NCBI RefSeq assembly: GCF_002575655.3
Contig: NC_053037.3
Coordinates: 325,465,294 to 325,529,293, forward strand
Length of the DNA: 64,000 nucleotides
DNA from: Aegilops tauschii subsp. strangulata
Taxonomy: Eukaryota > Streptophyta > Magnoliopsida > Poales > Poaceae
Reading direction: 5' to 3'
Part shown: positions 10,333-21,565 of the stretch, in pieces
Numbering within the stretch: position 1 is the stretch's first letter
Layout of the letters: the number at the start of each line of letters is the position of its first letter
Translations under genes and position numbers: made by a program
The notes under the pieces: generated by a model
What the model was told of the DNA's origin: nothing
The model's database searches: none
Seen by the model: the letters and a program-made list of their open reading frames with translations, nothing else

Positions 10333-13108
10333 TGTAACATCCCAAATTTTCAGTTTGGAATGATATACATAGATCATTCATGCATATCATATTTTTGTTG
10401 CATTTTGTTTTGCGATCCTCGAAATTCTAAGCAACTCAAGGACCCTCGGAGAGAGTTGGGGATTTCACTGTTTTCATATTTGAATCTTATCAAATATTGA
10501 AATGAGGATTATTTGTTTGAATTATTTTTCTTTTCGAAAATATTTCATATTAAAATATATGAGAGGAGATAATATGACTTCTCCAAAATAAATGAAATAT
10601 TGGAGGAAAAATATTAAAATCAAATATTTGATTTTATTCGGATTTTATTGTTATTTTATTTGCATTAGAAAAATTGCATGTTTTCAAAATTTGCATTTTA
10701 GGGCCAAGAAAATGTTCATCTTGTTCTAAATATTTTATTTAAACGGTGAAAAATTTGCTTTGGTATTTTTAGATTTTTATTTATTTTTCTAGGATTTATT
10801 TTCGGCGGAATCAGTTTTCTTAAAAAAAAGAGCCCGCCGGACCGAACTGGGCCGCGGCCCAGCTGGCCCAGCCGCCCCGCGCCGCCGTCTCCCTCGCGGA
10901 GACCGCGACCGCCGTCGCCGGTCGCCGTGGCCGAGTCGGCCACGCCACCCCTGCCCCCTCCCGCAAGCCACCGCCTTCCCCCTTTAAAAGCCGACCCGGG
11001 GCCCCCCTGGAGCCCCAAGCCGGAGCCGCCACCGCCGCAAGCCGCCCGCCCCGCCGCCTTGCACCGCCGCTGCCACCGCCGCCGCACGCCGCCGCTGCTA
11101 CCGCGCCGCCGCCGAGCCGCCCCGCGCCGCCCTCCGCCACCCCCCGCCGGCGCCGCGGAAGCCGCCGGAGCCGCCGCCGAATCCGATCCGATCTTGCCGT
11201 TCGTTTTTTTCGGTTTAGGTAAAAACCATCGGTTTTTTTATAAAACCCTAGTTTCGTTTTTTTAAATCGGTTCGCCGGTTTTCTCGATTTAGTTTATTTA
11301 GCGGACGTTCGTCCATATGTTCGTTTTAACGAACGGTTTTCGCTCGTTAGTTACAGACAACGAACATTCGTTCGTTAGCCTGTTCGTCAGTTTTTTCTCG
11401 GGTTTTTTGCGATTATTTTCGATCGCGATTTCTGATCCGATTTTCGTTTTAGTTTATCATTTCGCTCGTTTATCGGAATCAGGCGATTCAAGCGCCTAGA
11501 TCTTCGTCTCGAAGCCCTCCTTCTGTTTAACCAACTTGAACAAGACTTTGGTAATGTAAAATTTGACTTTAGTTCAGATTAGTAAACGGATCTTGTCTCT
11601 CGCAGTTTGAGTTTCGTTGCTCCGTTTGATTTGATTCTTTTTGCAAACCGGAGTTCTTAAGTTGAACTTTCTGGTCAATTCTTCTTATTTGAGTTTTTCC
11701 CATGCATCTGTGATTGATTGCTTATGTATGCTATTGTTTGCTTGCGATAGAATTCCCGAAGTGCGAAGCGTGCTACTACGAGTCCCTAGGTTTTGCGGAT
11801 CGTCAGCAAGGCAAGTAACACATTGATCATACTCTTTTCATACCCAGTTTTTATGCATTAGCTCCAATTCTCAAACATTGCATGATTAGGATGTGATTAA
11901 CTTGTGGGTATTGGGAAGTAGTTGATGAGGTAGAACCTATTGCCCTGTTATAATCAAACCCTTTGGAGTTACTTCTACGTATTGCTTATATTGCTATGCT
12001 ATGCTCGTAGACGTGGTTTGGGTGAGTGAATCCATGACAGATGTGAGATTGTTAATTAATGGTTCAACTTAAGGTGGCAACTTAAAGACATATCTGGGTG
12101 GATTGCTTGTCGGGCACCTGGAGAATCCAGTGTGGTCCTAGGATATCCCGGAGTACCCGTGTGATCATCCTAAGGTCCGCCACCCAGGCTCAAAGGGAAC
12201 TGAGATATTTCATGCTAGAAACTTCCGTGTGCAGCCACAAGCTATTATGGGCTCTAGCATAGTTGAATAAGTTGCGTGAGCTCTTGAAGAGGTGGACTAG
12301 CAGATGTAGAGGGATGTAGGTTGGTATAGTCTACCCGGAGTAAAGAGTTCATGTTTCTGAAAGACTGTGTCTCGGTCATCCATTTCTCAAACACCATGTA
12401 GTGCGAGAAATCCAACGGAGGAGATCGAGTCTTGTGGGGAAAAGTGCGCAAACCTCAGCAGAGTGTACAATCTAATCATGGTTAGCCGTGTCCCCGGTTA
12501 TGGACATCTTGAGTATCTAGTACTTGGATTATCCTAAGTATCTCATCACTCTAATTTAATATTGTTGGGTTGATAATTACTTTAATTGGGATTGAGTTGG
12601 AGGAACCTTCTCAATGATGTTTCAACTACCATGATAGTTAAAATAAAACTTATTCCTTTGTTGTAGGAAAAAATTGGCTTTTCGCAAAACTATAACCATA
12701 GAGCTTTCCACCAGCCAAATATGCATGTAGTGATAGCATTATTCTGTTCTTGCTCTACTGTGTTACATTGCCAGCATATTCCATGTGCTGACCCGTTTTC
12801 GGGCTGCAACGTATTATGTTGCAGACTTTTCAGACGAGGAGTAAGGTTCGTTAGGTCATTGCCGTGCAGCTCAGCTATGCCGTTGGAGTTGATGGACTCA
12901 CTTTATCTTCCAAGCCTTCTGCTGTTATCGTATTAGATGGTCTTAAGCCATATTTATTGTAATAAGTTCTCTTCTGAGACATTTGATGTAATAAGTGTGT
13001 GATTGCTACTCTGTTATAAATCCTTCGAGTACTGTGTGTGTCAGCATTACCTATCCAGGGATGACACTGAAGCACAGAGACTTGACCGTTTGAGGCCGGG
13101 TCGCTACA
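10333..13108 (+). mobile_element. solo LTR of the same gypsy family, 2,776 bp
   Basis: It starts TGTAACATCCC and ends GGGTCGCTACA. It matches the LTR at 2336-5017 over its full length but in the opposite orientation. No PBS or polypurine tract adjoins it, and perfect 5-bp duplications CTAGG flank it, so it arose from a full element by LTR-LTR recombination rather than by truncation. It has the same GC-rich block (about 10840-11190). The short frames there are compositional. Confidence 0.95.
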
Positions 13109-13113
13109 CTAGG
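13109..13113. repeat. TSD right copy (CTAGG) of the solo LTR
   Basis: A perfect repeat of 10328-10332; beyond it the Angela LTR resumes. Confidence 0.9.
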
Positions 13114-13149
13114 AACAATTGATGCGTGTTGTAGGGGTGCCCTCCCCAT

Positions 13150-13158
13150 GTATATAAA
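13150..13158 (-). promoter_or_regulatory. TATA-like element of the Angela-like LTR
   Basis: The minus strand reads TTTATATACATG. It lies in the LTR upstream (in element sense) of the conserved GGGCACCCC segment, where BARE/Angela promoters sit. The solo LTR is inserted just downstream. Confidence 0.5.
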
Positions 13159-14466
13159 GGAGGGAGAGGGAGGGAGGCAGCCTAGGGCGCGCCCAAGTAG
13201 GAGGAATCCTACTTGGGCCCCTAGTCTAATTCGGCCCCCCCTTACCATACTTGGACAAGGGGGATAGGAAGGAGGGGGGAGGGGAAGGAAGCAGGAGTCC
13301 TACTTCATACTTTCCTTTTCCTCCTCTCCTTTCCCTTTCTCCCCACGTGACTGGCCCTATAGGGGGCGCACCAGCCCCTTGTGGGATGGTGTGTTCCCTT
13401 ACTTGGCGCATTAAGCCCATATGTTGGCCGTGGGTTGCCCGGAACCCCTTCCGGTGACCCGGTATCAACCGGAACACTTCCGGTGTCCAAATACTATCGT
13501 CCTATATATGAATCTTTACCTCTCGACCATTTATAGACTCCTCGTCATGTCCATGATCTCATCCGGGACTCCGAACAAACTTTGGTCATCAAATCACATA
13601 ACTCATAATACAAATCATCATCGAACGTTAAGCGTGCGGACCCTACGGGTTTGAGAACTATGTAGACTTGACCAAGACACATCTCTGGTCAATAACCAAT
13701 AGCGAAACCTGGATGCTCATATTGGCTCCTACATATTCTACGAAGATCTTTATCGGTCAAACCGCATAACAACATACGTTGTTCCCTTTGTCATCGGTAT
13801 GTTACTTGCCCGAGATTCGATCGTCGGTATCATCATACCTAGTTCAATCTCGTTACCGGCAAGTCTCTTTACTTGTTCCGTAATGCATCATCCCGTGAGT
13901 AACTCATTAGTCACATTGCTTGCAAGGCTTATAGTGATGTGCATTACCGAGAGGGCCCAGAGATACCTCTCCGATACACGGAGTGACAAATCCTAATCTC
14001 GATCTATGCCAACCCAACAAACACCTTCGGAGACATCTGTAGAGCATCTTTATAATCACCCAGTTACGTTGTGACGTTTGATAGCACACAAGGTGTTCCT
14101 CCGGTATTCCGGAGTTGCATAATCTCATAGTCAGAGGAACATATATAAGTCATGATGAAAGCAATAGCAATAAAACTAAACGATCTTTATGCTAAGCTAA
14201 TGGGTGGGTCTTGTCCATCACATCGTTCTCTAATGATGTGACCCCGTTCATCAAATGACAACACATGTCTATGGTCAGGAAACATAACCATCTTTGATTA
14301 ACGAGCTAGTCAAGTAGAGGCATACTAGGGACACTCTGTTTTGTCTATGTATTCACACATGTACTAAGTTTCCGGTTAATACAATTCTAGCATGAGTAAT
14401 AAACATTTATCATGATATAAGGAAATATAACAACTTTATTATTGCCTCTAGGGCATATTTCCTTCA

Positions 14467-15228
14467 ATCCTTGCTTCCATGGTCTTGGAGAGCAACCGCA
14501 AGAGTTGTTACCCTCCGGCAGAGATCACGCGGATCCTCATCTTCAAGCATCACAAATTCATCGGCCTCATCAAGGACCACTTCAAAGTTGGACTGTTGGA
14601 TTCTTGAGCTTCCCTTGTACATAGAAACAATGTGCTCCCAACAATCCTTTGCACGAGTGAAAGGTCGAAGGTGTGATAGATCTTCGGGAGGGACCGCATC
14701 TTGAAGGATGAACAAAGCGGAGTGATTGTATTGATTGTCCACTTCTTCTCTTGGGGTGAAGTTGCTTAGATCATGCGGGTAGAAACCTTGCTCAATGATT
14801 CTCCAAAGGTTAGTTGAGCAATGATTCAAATGAGAGTTAATGCGAAAGACCCAATTGGCAAAATCACCCTTAACAAGCTTGGGAGGAGGACCATAATTAT
14901 TAATGCGAGGTGTGGGGACCGGTCCTCCATAGGGCGGGGGAGGGGGAACCGAGGCAAAGGTTCCCGTCCCATTCTTGTCATGAGGGGAAGGAACATGAGT
15001 ACCTTTAACCGCTTCCTTGGCGGAATTGGCCTCCAACTTCGATGTCGTGGGATTAACCACAAGCAAGGGATCATGAGTGGATTTCATCCCCTCAAGTAAT
15101 TCTTTAAGCATGGACTTGACTTCGGTCGTCATAGACGTCTTAAGTGAAGCCATAGCTTCATTTAAGTCGTCTCAAGTGATCGAAGTCAACTCCACGGCCT
15201 CGGGCACTTCCTCCTCAGTGTCAACCAT
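14467..15228 (-). pseudogene. Copia Gag (UBN2-like), truncated, one stop
   Basis: The probable start is the ATG at 15226-15228 (MVDTEEEVPEAVEL). A TGA at 15172-15174 interrupts the frame, which then stays open from MASLKTSMTTEVK (15153) to the break. Visible features are a proline-rich linker (SVPPPPPYGGP), the FANWVFRINSHL segment typical of Copia-type Gag (DUF4219/UBN2 families), and an acidic segment (LDEADEFVMLEDEDPRD). The C-terminal zinc knuckle and all of pol are missing because the Angela-like element interrupts the frame at 14466. It would form the element's capsid. Confidence 0.82.
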
Positions 15229-15265
15229 ACTCTTCGGGTGGTGAAACCCTTAATCAAGAGACGGG

Positions 15266-15277
15266 GCTCTGATACCA
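15266..15277 (-). other. primer-binding site of the second Copia element
   Basis: The minus strand reads TGGTATCAGAGC, a perfect initiator tRNA-Met PBS, 2 nt from the LTR end at 15280. Confidence 0.95.
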
Positions 15278-15411
15278 ATTGAAAGGAGCGATATGGTTGA
15301 CTAGAGGGGGGGTGAATAGGCAACTACCAATTTTTAGCTTTTCTTAACAAATTAGGTTTAGCAACAAATAGATTGTCTAGATGTGCAACTAGGTGAGCAA
15401 CCCATATGATG

Positions 15412-15442
15412 CAAACAACAACAACAACAACAACAACAACAA
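15412..15442. repeat. (CAA)n microsatellite
   Basis: About ten uninterrupted CAA units lie inside the Copia LTR. Confidence 0.95.
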
Positions 15443-16018
15443 GTGCAAGCAAAGGATACAACACAATAAGCTTGCACAAAGTAAAGGGAAGAGATAACCA
15501 CAAGTGGAGCCGATGGAGACGAGGATGTGTTACCGAAGTTCCTTCCCTTTGGGGGAAGTACGTCTCCGTTGGAGCGGTGTGGAGGCACAATGCTCCACAA
15601 GAAGCCACTAGGGACACCGTATTCTCCTCACGCCGTCACACAATGCGAGATGCCGTGATTCCACTAGTGTTTCCCTTGAAGGCGGCGACCGAACCTTTAC
15701 AAACAAGGTTGGGCCTATCTCCACAACTTGATTGGAGGCTCCAACGATACCACGGAGCTTCACCACAATGGAATGTGGCTCCGAGGTGACCTCAACCGTC
15801 TAGGGTGCTCAAACACCCAAGAGTAACAAGATCCGCAAGGGATTAGTGGGGGGAATCTAATTTCTCTTGGTGGAAGTGTAGATCCGGGCCTTCTCAACCA
15901 ATCCTTAGAAAATCAACAAGTTTGATTGGCTAGGGAGAGAGATCGGGCGAAAATGAGCTTTGGAGCAACAATGGAGTTTGGGGGAGGAAGAGGTGAGTCT
16001 TCTTGGGGAAGAAAACCC

Positions 16019-16030
16019 CCTTTTATAGTG
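16019..16030 (-). promoter_or_regulatory. TATA-like element in the second Copia LTR
   Basis: The minus strand reads CACTATAAAAGG, a good TATA box about 740 bp before the LTR end. Confidence 0.55.
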
Positions 16031-16371
16031 GGGGGAAATAATCCAACCGTTATGCATCTCACAGCCCACAGACGAGCGGTACTACCCCTCCATGAGCGGT
16101 ACTACCGTTCTTCGAGCGGTACTAGCGCGCATTTACAAGATGCACGGGAGAAAGAAGAACGGGGGAAAAGCAGAGGGCCGGGCGGTGGTAGCCGCGGTAG
16201 TAGGGGCGGTACTACCGCCTATAGGCAGTACTACCGCTGCTACATCCACCCATTTTCTGGGAAAAATGAGAAGCATGGTAATAACCCAGAGGAACCACCG
16301 TAGATCCCGACAAGAAAAATCGAGGGCCCAGCCACGAGCGGTAGTGCGAGCGGTGGTCACAACGGTACTAC

Positions 16372-16915
16372 TGATACATCTCCAACATATCTATAATCTA
16401 TGAAGTATTCATGCCATGTTTACAACAATTTTATATGATTTTGGTATGATTTGATTAGAGCTAATCCGGATTGACGTTGTTTTCAGCAGAACTACCGTGG
16501 TGTCGTTTTTTGTGCAGAAATAGAAGTTCTCGGAATGGGCTGAAAATTTACGGTGATTTTTTATGGACCAAAAGAGACCCCCGAAGCACAAGAGTTGTGC
16601 CAGAAGAGTCTCGAGGCAACGACAGGGGTGGGGGGCGCGCCCCCTGTCTTGCCGCTACCTCGTGGATGCCCTTGACGTGAGACCGATGCCAAAAATTCCT
16701 ATAAATACCAAAACCCCCGAAAAAAAACCTAGATCGGGGGTTCCGCCGCCGCAAGCCTCTATAGCCACGGAAAAACAATCGGGAGCCTGTTCCGGCACCC
16801 TGCCAGAGGGGGAAACCATCATAGGAGGCCATCTTCATCATCCCGACGATCTCCATGACGAGAATGGAGTAGTTCACCCTCGAGGCTAAGGTTATGTACC
16901 AGTAGCTATGTGTTC

Positions 16916-16958
<43 letters not shown>

Positions 16959-17556
16959 TTCTTGGTATGGCACAATCTTGATGTACCACGAGCTTTGTTA
17001 TTATAGTTGAATCATATGGTGTTTCTTCCCCTCTACCTTCTTGTGATGAATTGAGTTTTACCTCTGAGGTTTCACTATTATCGGGTCGAATACTATTATG
17101 GATTTGAGAACACTTGATGTATTTCTTGCCTGGGATACCCGTGGTGACAATGGGGTGTTCTATTGATTCACTTGATGTATGTTTTCGCACTCAACTCGCG
17201 ATTCCCGAGGTGACATTAGGGTAATCTATGCATAGGGATTGATGCGTGTTTTCGTCCTTGTTTCTCCAGTAGGAATCTTGGGGCACTCTTTGAGGTTCTT
17301 TGTGTTGGATTGAATATTATGAATGTGAAGTTGTTTGATGCATATCGTATAATTGACCCATGGATACTTGTGGTGACATTGGATTATCTAGGTGACATTA
17401 GGGTTGATTGATGTGTGTCATATGGTGTTATTTTACTACGAACTCTATGGCTGTTTGTGACACTTAAAGGAATAGCTCAATGGATTGATCGGAAAGAATA
17501 ACTTTGAGGTAGTTTCTTACCCTACAAGCAATTTTATGGTGTTATTTTGCTATAAA
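16372..17556 (+). mobile_element. LTR1 of the Athila-like complex, 3' truncated
   Basis: It starts TGATACATCTCCAACATATC, the family start TGATACGTC with two CG-to-CA changes. It runs parallel to LTR2 and LTR3 to about 17533 and then jumps, via a short scrambled stretch, to internal sequence equivalent to 25384 onwards. The missing part covers the last 490 bp or so of the LTR, the PBS and the first half of the internal ORF. The TATA-like CTATAAATA is at 16699-16707. The 5 bp to its left are ACTAC; the matching right flank was not found in the window. Confidence 0.87.
16917..16955. repeat. (CT)n microsatellite in LTR1
   Basis: A long CT run at a fixed LTR position, much shorter in LTR2 (about 22110), nearly absent in LTR3 and long again in LTR7 (63115-63147). 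It is therefore a rapidly varying tract. Confidence 0.95.
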
Positions 17557-17839
17557 GAATAAAGATAACCATGAAACATGTCATCATAATTTTAATTTTC
17601 AATTGGATTATGCCTCACATGATAGTTATTTTGCTGAGTTTGTTCCCACTACTATCCATGAGAATAAATTTGCTTATGTGGAGAGTAATACAATTTCTAT
17701 GCTTGTGGATCATGAAAAGAATGCTTTATGTGATAGTTATATTGTTGAATTCATTCATGATGGTGCTGAAATTATTACGAGAGAGGAAAAAATGCCTCTA
17801 CATATTGCAATAATATCAAGTTTCCTCTCTATGTGTTGA
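17557..17839 (+). pseudogene. fragment of the Athila-like element's internal ORF
   Basis: The frame 17603-17839 reads MDYASHDSYFAEFVPTTI, then AYVESNT and VDHEKNALCDSYIVEFIHDG. It is nearly the same as the better preserved copy at 25420-25670, with a 5' truncation and a frameshift after HDGAE. No known domain is recognised. It is described more fully at 24909-25835. Confidence 0.7.
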
Positions 17840-20800
17840 AAATCTTGAAGTTATGCTTGTTTTGCCTTCCTATGCAAGTTGATGCTTGTTCCCATAAGTT
17901 GTTTGCTCACAGAATACCTATGCATAGGAAGTGGGTTAGACTTAAATGAGCTAGTCATATACTTCATGATGCTCTCTTTGTGTTTCAATTCTTATCCTTT
18001 ATATGAGCATCATTGAAATCATCATGCCTAGCTAAAAAGGCATTAAAAGCGCTTGTTGGGAGACAACCCAATATTTACCCCTTTTGTTTTTGAGTGTTCA
18101 CGTGATTATACTACTGTATTGATCATGTTTTATAGATTTTGTTTCAATAAAGTGCCAAGTAAAGCCTTTGGGATAATGTGGATGATAATTGACTTGATTC
18201 TGTGCAAAAACATAAACGTTTGCTTCCAGTCACAGAATTGTTTAAATTCACCGGAGTGTGATAAAATTCTGATTTTTTTTACACATTATTGATATACAAA
18301 TTTCCTACATTGTCCAAATTTTTCAGAATTGTTGGAGTAACAGAAGTATCGTTAATGTTCAGACCATTCGAGATTGTTATGTTTTTGACAGATTCTATTT
18401 TCAATGCATAGTTTGCTTGTTTTCTAGTTTCTATGGATTATAATGCTCAATATAAATTGTAGAAATGATATGGTAGAGTAGACATTGTGTGAGAAAATTT
18501 ATGAATCTTATCTTGACCGTACCAAAGTGAATGATTTGTCTTTATCATACTAACCCATCTCATGAAGTTCTGTTAAGTTTTATGTGATTGAAGTTTTCAA
18601 GTTTTGGGTGAGATATCCATATGAGGAGAATAAGGAGTGGCAAGACCCTAAGCTTGGGGATGCCCAAGGCACCCCAAGGTAATATTCAAGGAATACCCGA
18701 GCAACTAAGCTTGGGGATGCCCCAGAAGGCATCCCCTCTTTCGTCTTCAATATTATTGGTAACCTTACTTGGAGCTATATTTTTATTCGTCACATGATAT
18801 GAGTTTTTCTTGGAGTGTCATTTTCTTTTATTAGGATTTGCTTGATGTTATTTAGAGTAATGTTTTGCATCCTTTAGTTCAATAAAAAATTTCAAGTATA
18901 GCCTTTACCATGCTTATTTTGCAAGTCCATATGTTGCTGTTTTGAAAACAAATTTTTTTCTATCATTGTCTGAATTGTTATGTCAGAACATGATAAATTC
19001 TTGAAATTTTTACACATTATTCTATGATAAATTTTCTAGAGTATGGTAAATTTTCAGAATTTTTGGAGTTATATAAATATGGATTTTCTTGCATTCTTTA
19101 CAATTTGTTCTGTTTAGAAAGATTGCTGTTATGTTTGCATTGTTTGCATATGTTTGCTTATCTAATGATTCCATTTGAGGATCTGAGTATTAAATATTCA
19201 AAGCATTTAGTATGAAATGTTAAATAATAATTTTAGTGATTTTCTACAGTGGTGAATGATAAGGTTTTGCATTGATTTATACTAACTTATCTCACGAGTT
19301 CTTGTTGAGTTTTGTGTGGATGAAGTTTTTAAAATTTAGGGAAACCGTGATATGAGAGGAAATAAGGAGACACAAGAGATCAAGATTGGGGATGCCCAAG
19401 GCATCCCTAGTTAACATTCCAAGAAGTCTCAAGCATCTAAGCTTGGGGATGCCCTTGTTGGCATCCCACCCTTCTTCTTCAACAATTATCAGTTAGCCTC
19501 GGTTGAGCCTAAGTTTTTGCTTCTTCACATGATATGTGCTATCCTTGGAATGTCATTTTATTTTGTTTGGCTTGTTTTAATAATATCCCAAGATCTGAAA
19601 TTTTCAAATGAGATAGAGTCTTCACATAGCTACATAATTATTCAACTACTAATTGATCTTCACTTATAGTTTTTTTGGAGTAGTTTGTCTGTTGCTCTAG
19701 TGTTTCACTTATATCTTTTTAGAGCACGACGGTGGTTTTATTTTGAAGAAATTGATGAACTCTCATGCTTCACTTATATTATTTTGAGAGTCTTAAACAA
19801 CATGGTAATTTGCTTAGGTTATGAATTTAGTCCTAATTTGATGGGCATCCAAGAGGGATATAATAAAAACTTTCGTATAAAGTGCATTGAATACTATGAG
19901 AAGTTTGATTCCTTGTGATTGTTTTGAGATATAAAGATGGTGATATTAGAGTCATGCTAGTGAGTAATTGTGGATTGGTAGAAATACTTGTGTTGAAGTT
20001 TGTGATTCCCGTAGCATGCATGTATGGTGAACCGTTATGTGATGAAGTCGGAGCATGATTTATTTATTGATTGTCTTATGAGTGGCGGTCGGGGACGAGC
20101 GATGGTCTTTTCCTAGCAATCTATCCCCCTAGGATCATGCATGTAGTACTTTGTTTCGATAGCTAATAAACTTCTGCAATAAGTATGTGAGTTCTTTATG
20201 ACTAATGTTGGGTCCATGGATTATACACACTCTCACCCTTCCACCATTTCTAGCCACTCTAGTACCATGCAACTTTCGCCGATACATGAAACCCACCATA
20301 TACCTTCCTCAAAACAGCCACCATACCTACCTATTATGGCATTTCCATAGCCATTCCGAGATATATTGCCATGCAACTTCCACCGTTCCGTTTATTATGA
20401 CACGCTTCATCATTGTCATATTGCTTTGCATGATCATGTAGCTGACATCGTATTTGTGGCAAAGCCACCATTCATATTTTTTTATACATGTCACTCTTGA
20501 GTCATTGCACATCCCGGTACACCACCGGAGGCATTCGTATAGAGTCATATTTTTGTTCTAAGTATCGAGTTGTAATTCTTCAGTTGTATAGTAAATTAAA
20601 GTGTGATGATCAACATTATTAGAGCATTGTCCCATGTGAGGAAAGGATGATGGAGACTATGATTCCTCCACAAGTCGGGATGAGACTCCGGACAAAAAAT
20701 AAAAAAAAGAGGAAAGAAAAAAGGGAAAAAGAGAAAAAAGAGAGGCCAAAGAGCCCAAAATAAAGAAATGAGAGAAAAGAGAGAAGAGGCAATGCTACTA

Positions 20801-21551
20801 TCCTTTTTGCACACTTGTGCTTCAAAGTAGCACCATGATCTTGATAGGGAGTCTCCTATTTTGTAACTTCCATATACTAGTGGCAAATTTTCATTATAGA
20901 ACTTGGCTTGTATATTCCAATGATGGGCTTCCTCAAATTTCCCTAGGTCTTCGTGAGCAAGCGAGTTGGATGCACACCCACTTAGTTTCTTTTTGAGCTT
21001 TCATACACTTATAGCTCTAGTGCATTCGTTGCATGGAAATCCCTACTCACTCACATTGATATCTATTGATGGGCATCTCCATAGCTCGTTAATACGCCTA
21101 GTTGATGTGAGAATATCTCCTTCTTTTTGTCTTCACCACAACCACCATATTCTATTCCACCTATCGTGCTATATCCATGGCTCACGCTCATGTATTGCAT
21201 GAAAGTTGAAAAAGTTTGAGAACATCAAAAGTATGAAACAATTGCTTGGCTTGTCATCGGGGTTGTGCATGATAAAATACTGTGTGTGGTGAAGATGAGC
21301 ATAGATAGACTATATGATTTTGTAGGGATAACTTTCTTTGGCCATGTTATTTTGAGAAGAAATGATTGCTTTATTAGTATGCTTGAAGAATTATTGTTTT
21401 TATGTCAATATTAAACTTTTGTTTTGAATCTTATGGATCTGAATATTCTTGCCACAATAAAGAAGATTACATTGATAAATATGCTAGGTAGCATTCATAC
21501 TTAATAAATTCTTTCTTTTATCATTTACCTACTCAAGGACGAGCAAGAATT
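17840..21551 (+). other. non-coding 3' internal region of the first Athila-like copy
   Basis: About 3.7 kb without a convincing reading frame. It contains four hairpins built on GGGGATGCC (18653-18678, 18713-18736, 19389-19407, 19446-19467), a well conserved stretch at about 20002-20141, a purine-rich tract (20690-20790), and finally the polypurine tract. The same order is seen in the copies at 29303-32091 and 53542-59832. Confidence 0.7.
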
Positions 21552-21565
21552 AAGCTTGGGGATGC
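21552..21565 (+). other. polypurine tract before LTR2
   Basis: AAGCTTGGGGATGC directly abuts the TGATACG start of LTR2. The same sequence precedes the LTRs at 32106, 59847 and 60343, so it is the family's plus-strand primer site. Confidence 0.8.

Larger units (their letters stand above)
5018..14466 (-). mobile_element. Angela/BARE/WIS-type Ty1/copia retrotransposon, 3' part displaced
   Basis: From right to left on the minus strand: 5' LTR (14466 to 9950, split by a solo LTR), a decayed PBS, a leader of about 1.2 kb, gag, protease, integrase, reverse transcriptase and RNase H, cut at 5017 by the gypsy insertion. The LTR starts TGAAGGAAATATGCCC and ends GTTCCCCAACA, the hallmarks of Angela/BARE-1/WIS-2 (recognised from memory). 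Gag-pol carries many stops and frameshifts, so the element is old and inactive. It is inserted in the gag of another Copia element; the 5 bp outside its end are ATCCT (14467-14471). Confidence 0.92.
9950..14466 (-). mobile_element. Angela-like 5' LTR, split by a solo LTR
   Basis: Plus-strand TGTTGGGGAACG at 9950 is the complement of the LTR 3' end, and CATATTTCCTTCA ending at 14466 is the complement of its TGAAGG start. Removing the solo LTR and one TSD copy (2,781 bp) leaves 1,736 bp, the usual Angela LTR size. The insertion lies roughly 40 bp downstream of a TATA-like sequence, in the probable transcribed part. Confidence 0.93.
14467..16371 (-). mobile_element. second Ty1/copia element, 5' LTR plus gag only
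   Basis: On the minus strand this is an LTR (16371 to 15280, its outer end removed by the insertion at 16372), a perfect PBS, and gag cut at 14467 by the Angela-like insertion. The rest of the element must lie beyond these two insertions. Family not named with confidence. Confidence 0.85.
15280..16371 (-). mobile_element. partial 5' LTR of the second Copia element
   Basis: Plus-strand TGAAAGG at 15280 is the complement of the LTR 3' end. The outer end is missing because another element is inserted at 16372. A TATA-like sequence (minus strand CACTATAAAAGG, 16019-16030) and a (CAA)n tract (about 15412-15442) are inside. Several short GAGCGGTACTAC/GTAGTACCGC words recur at 16070-16370. Confidence 0.8.

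Noticed and set aside
10716..11265. GC-rich ORFs on both strands
   Set aside because: The same LTR block in the solo LTR; frames differ from the first copy.
14464..14624. Short plus-strand ORFs opposite the Copia gag
   Set aside because: Shadows of the minus-strand gag frame.
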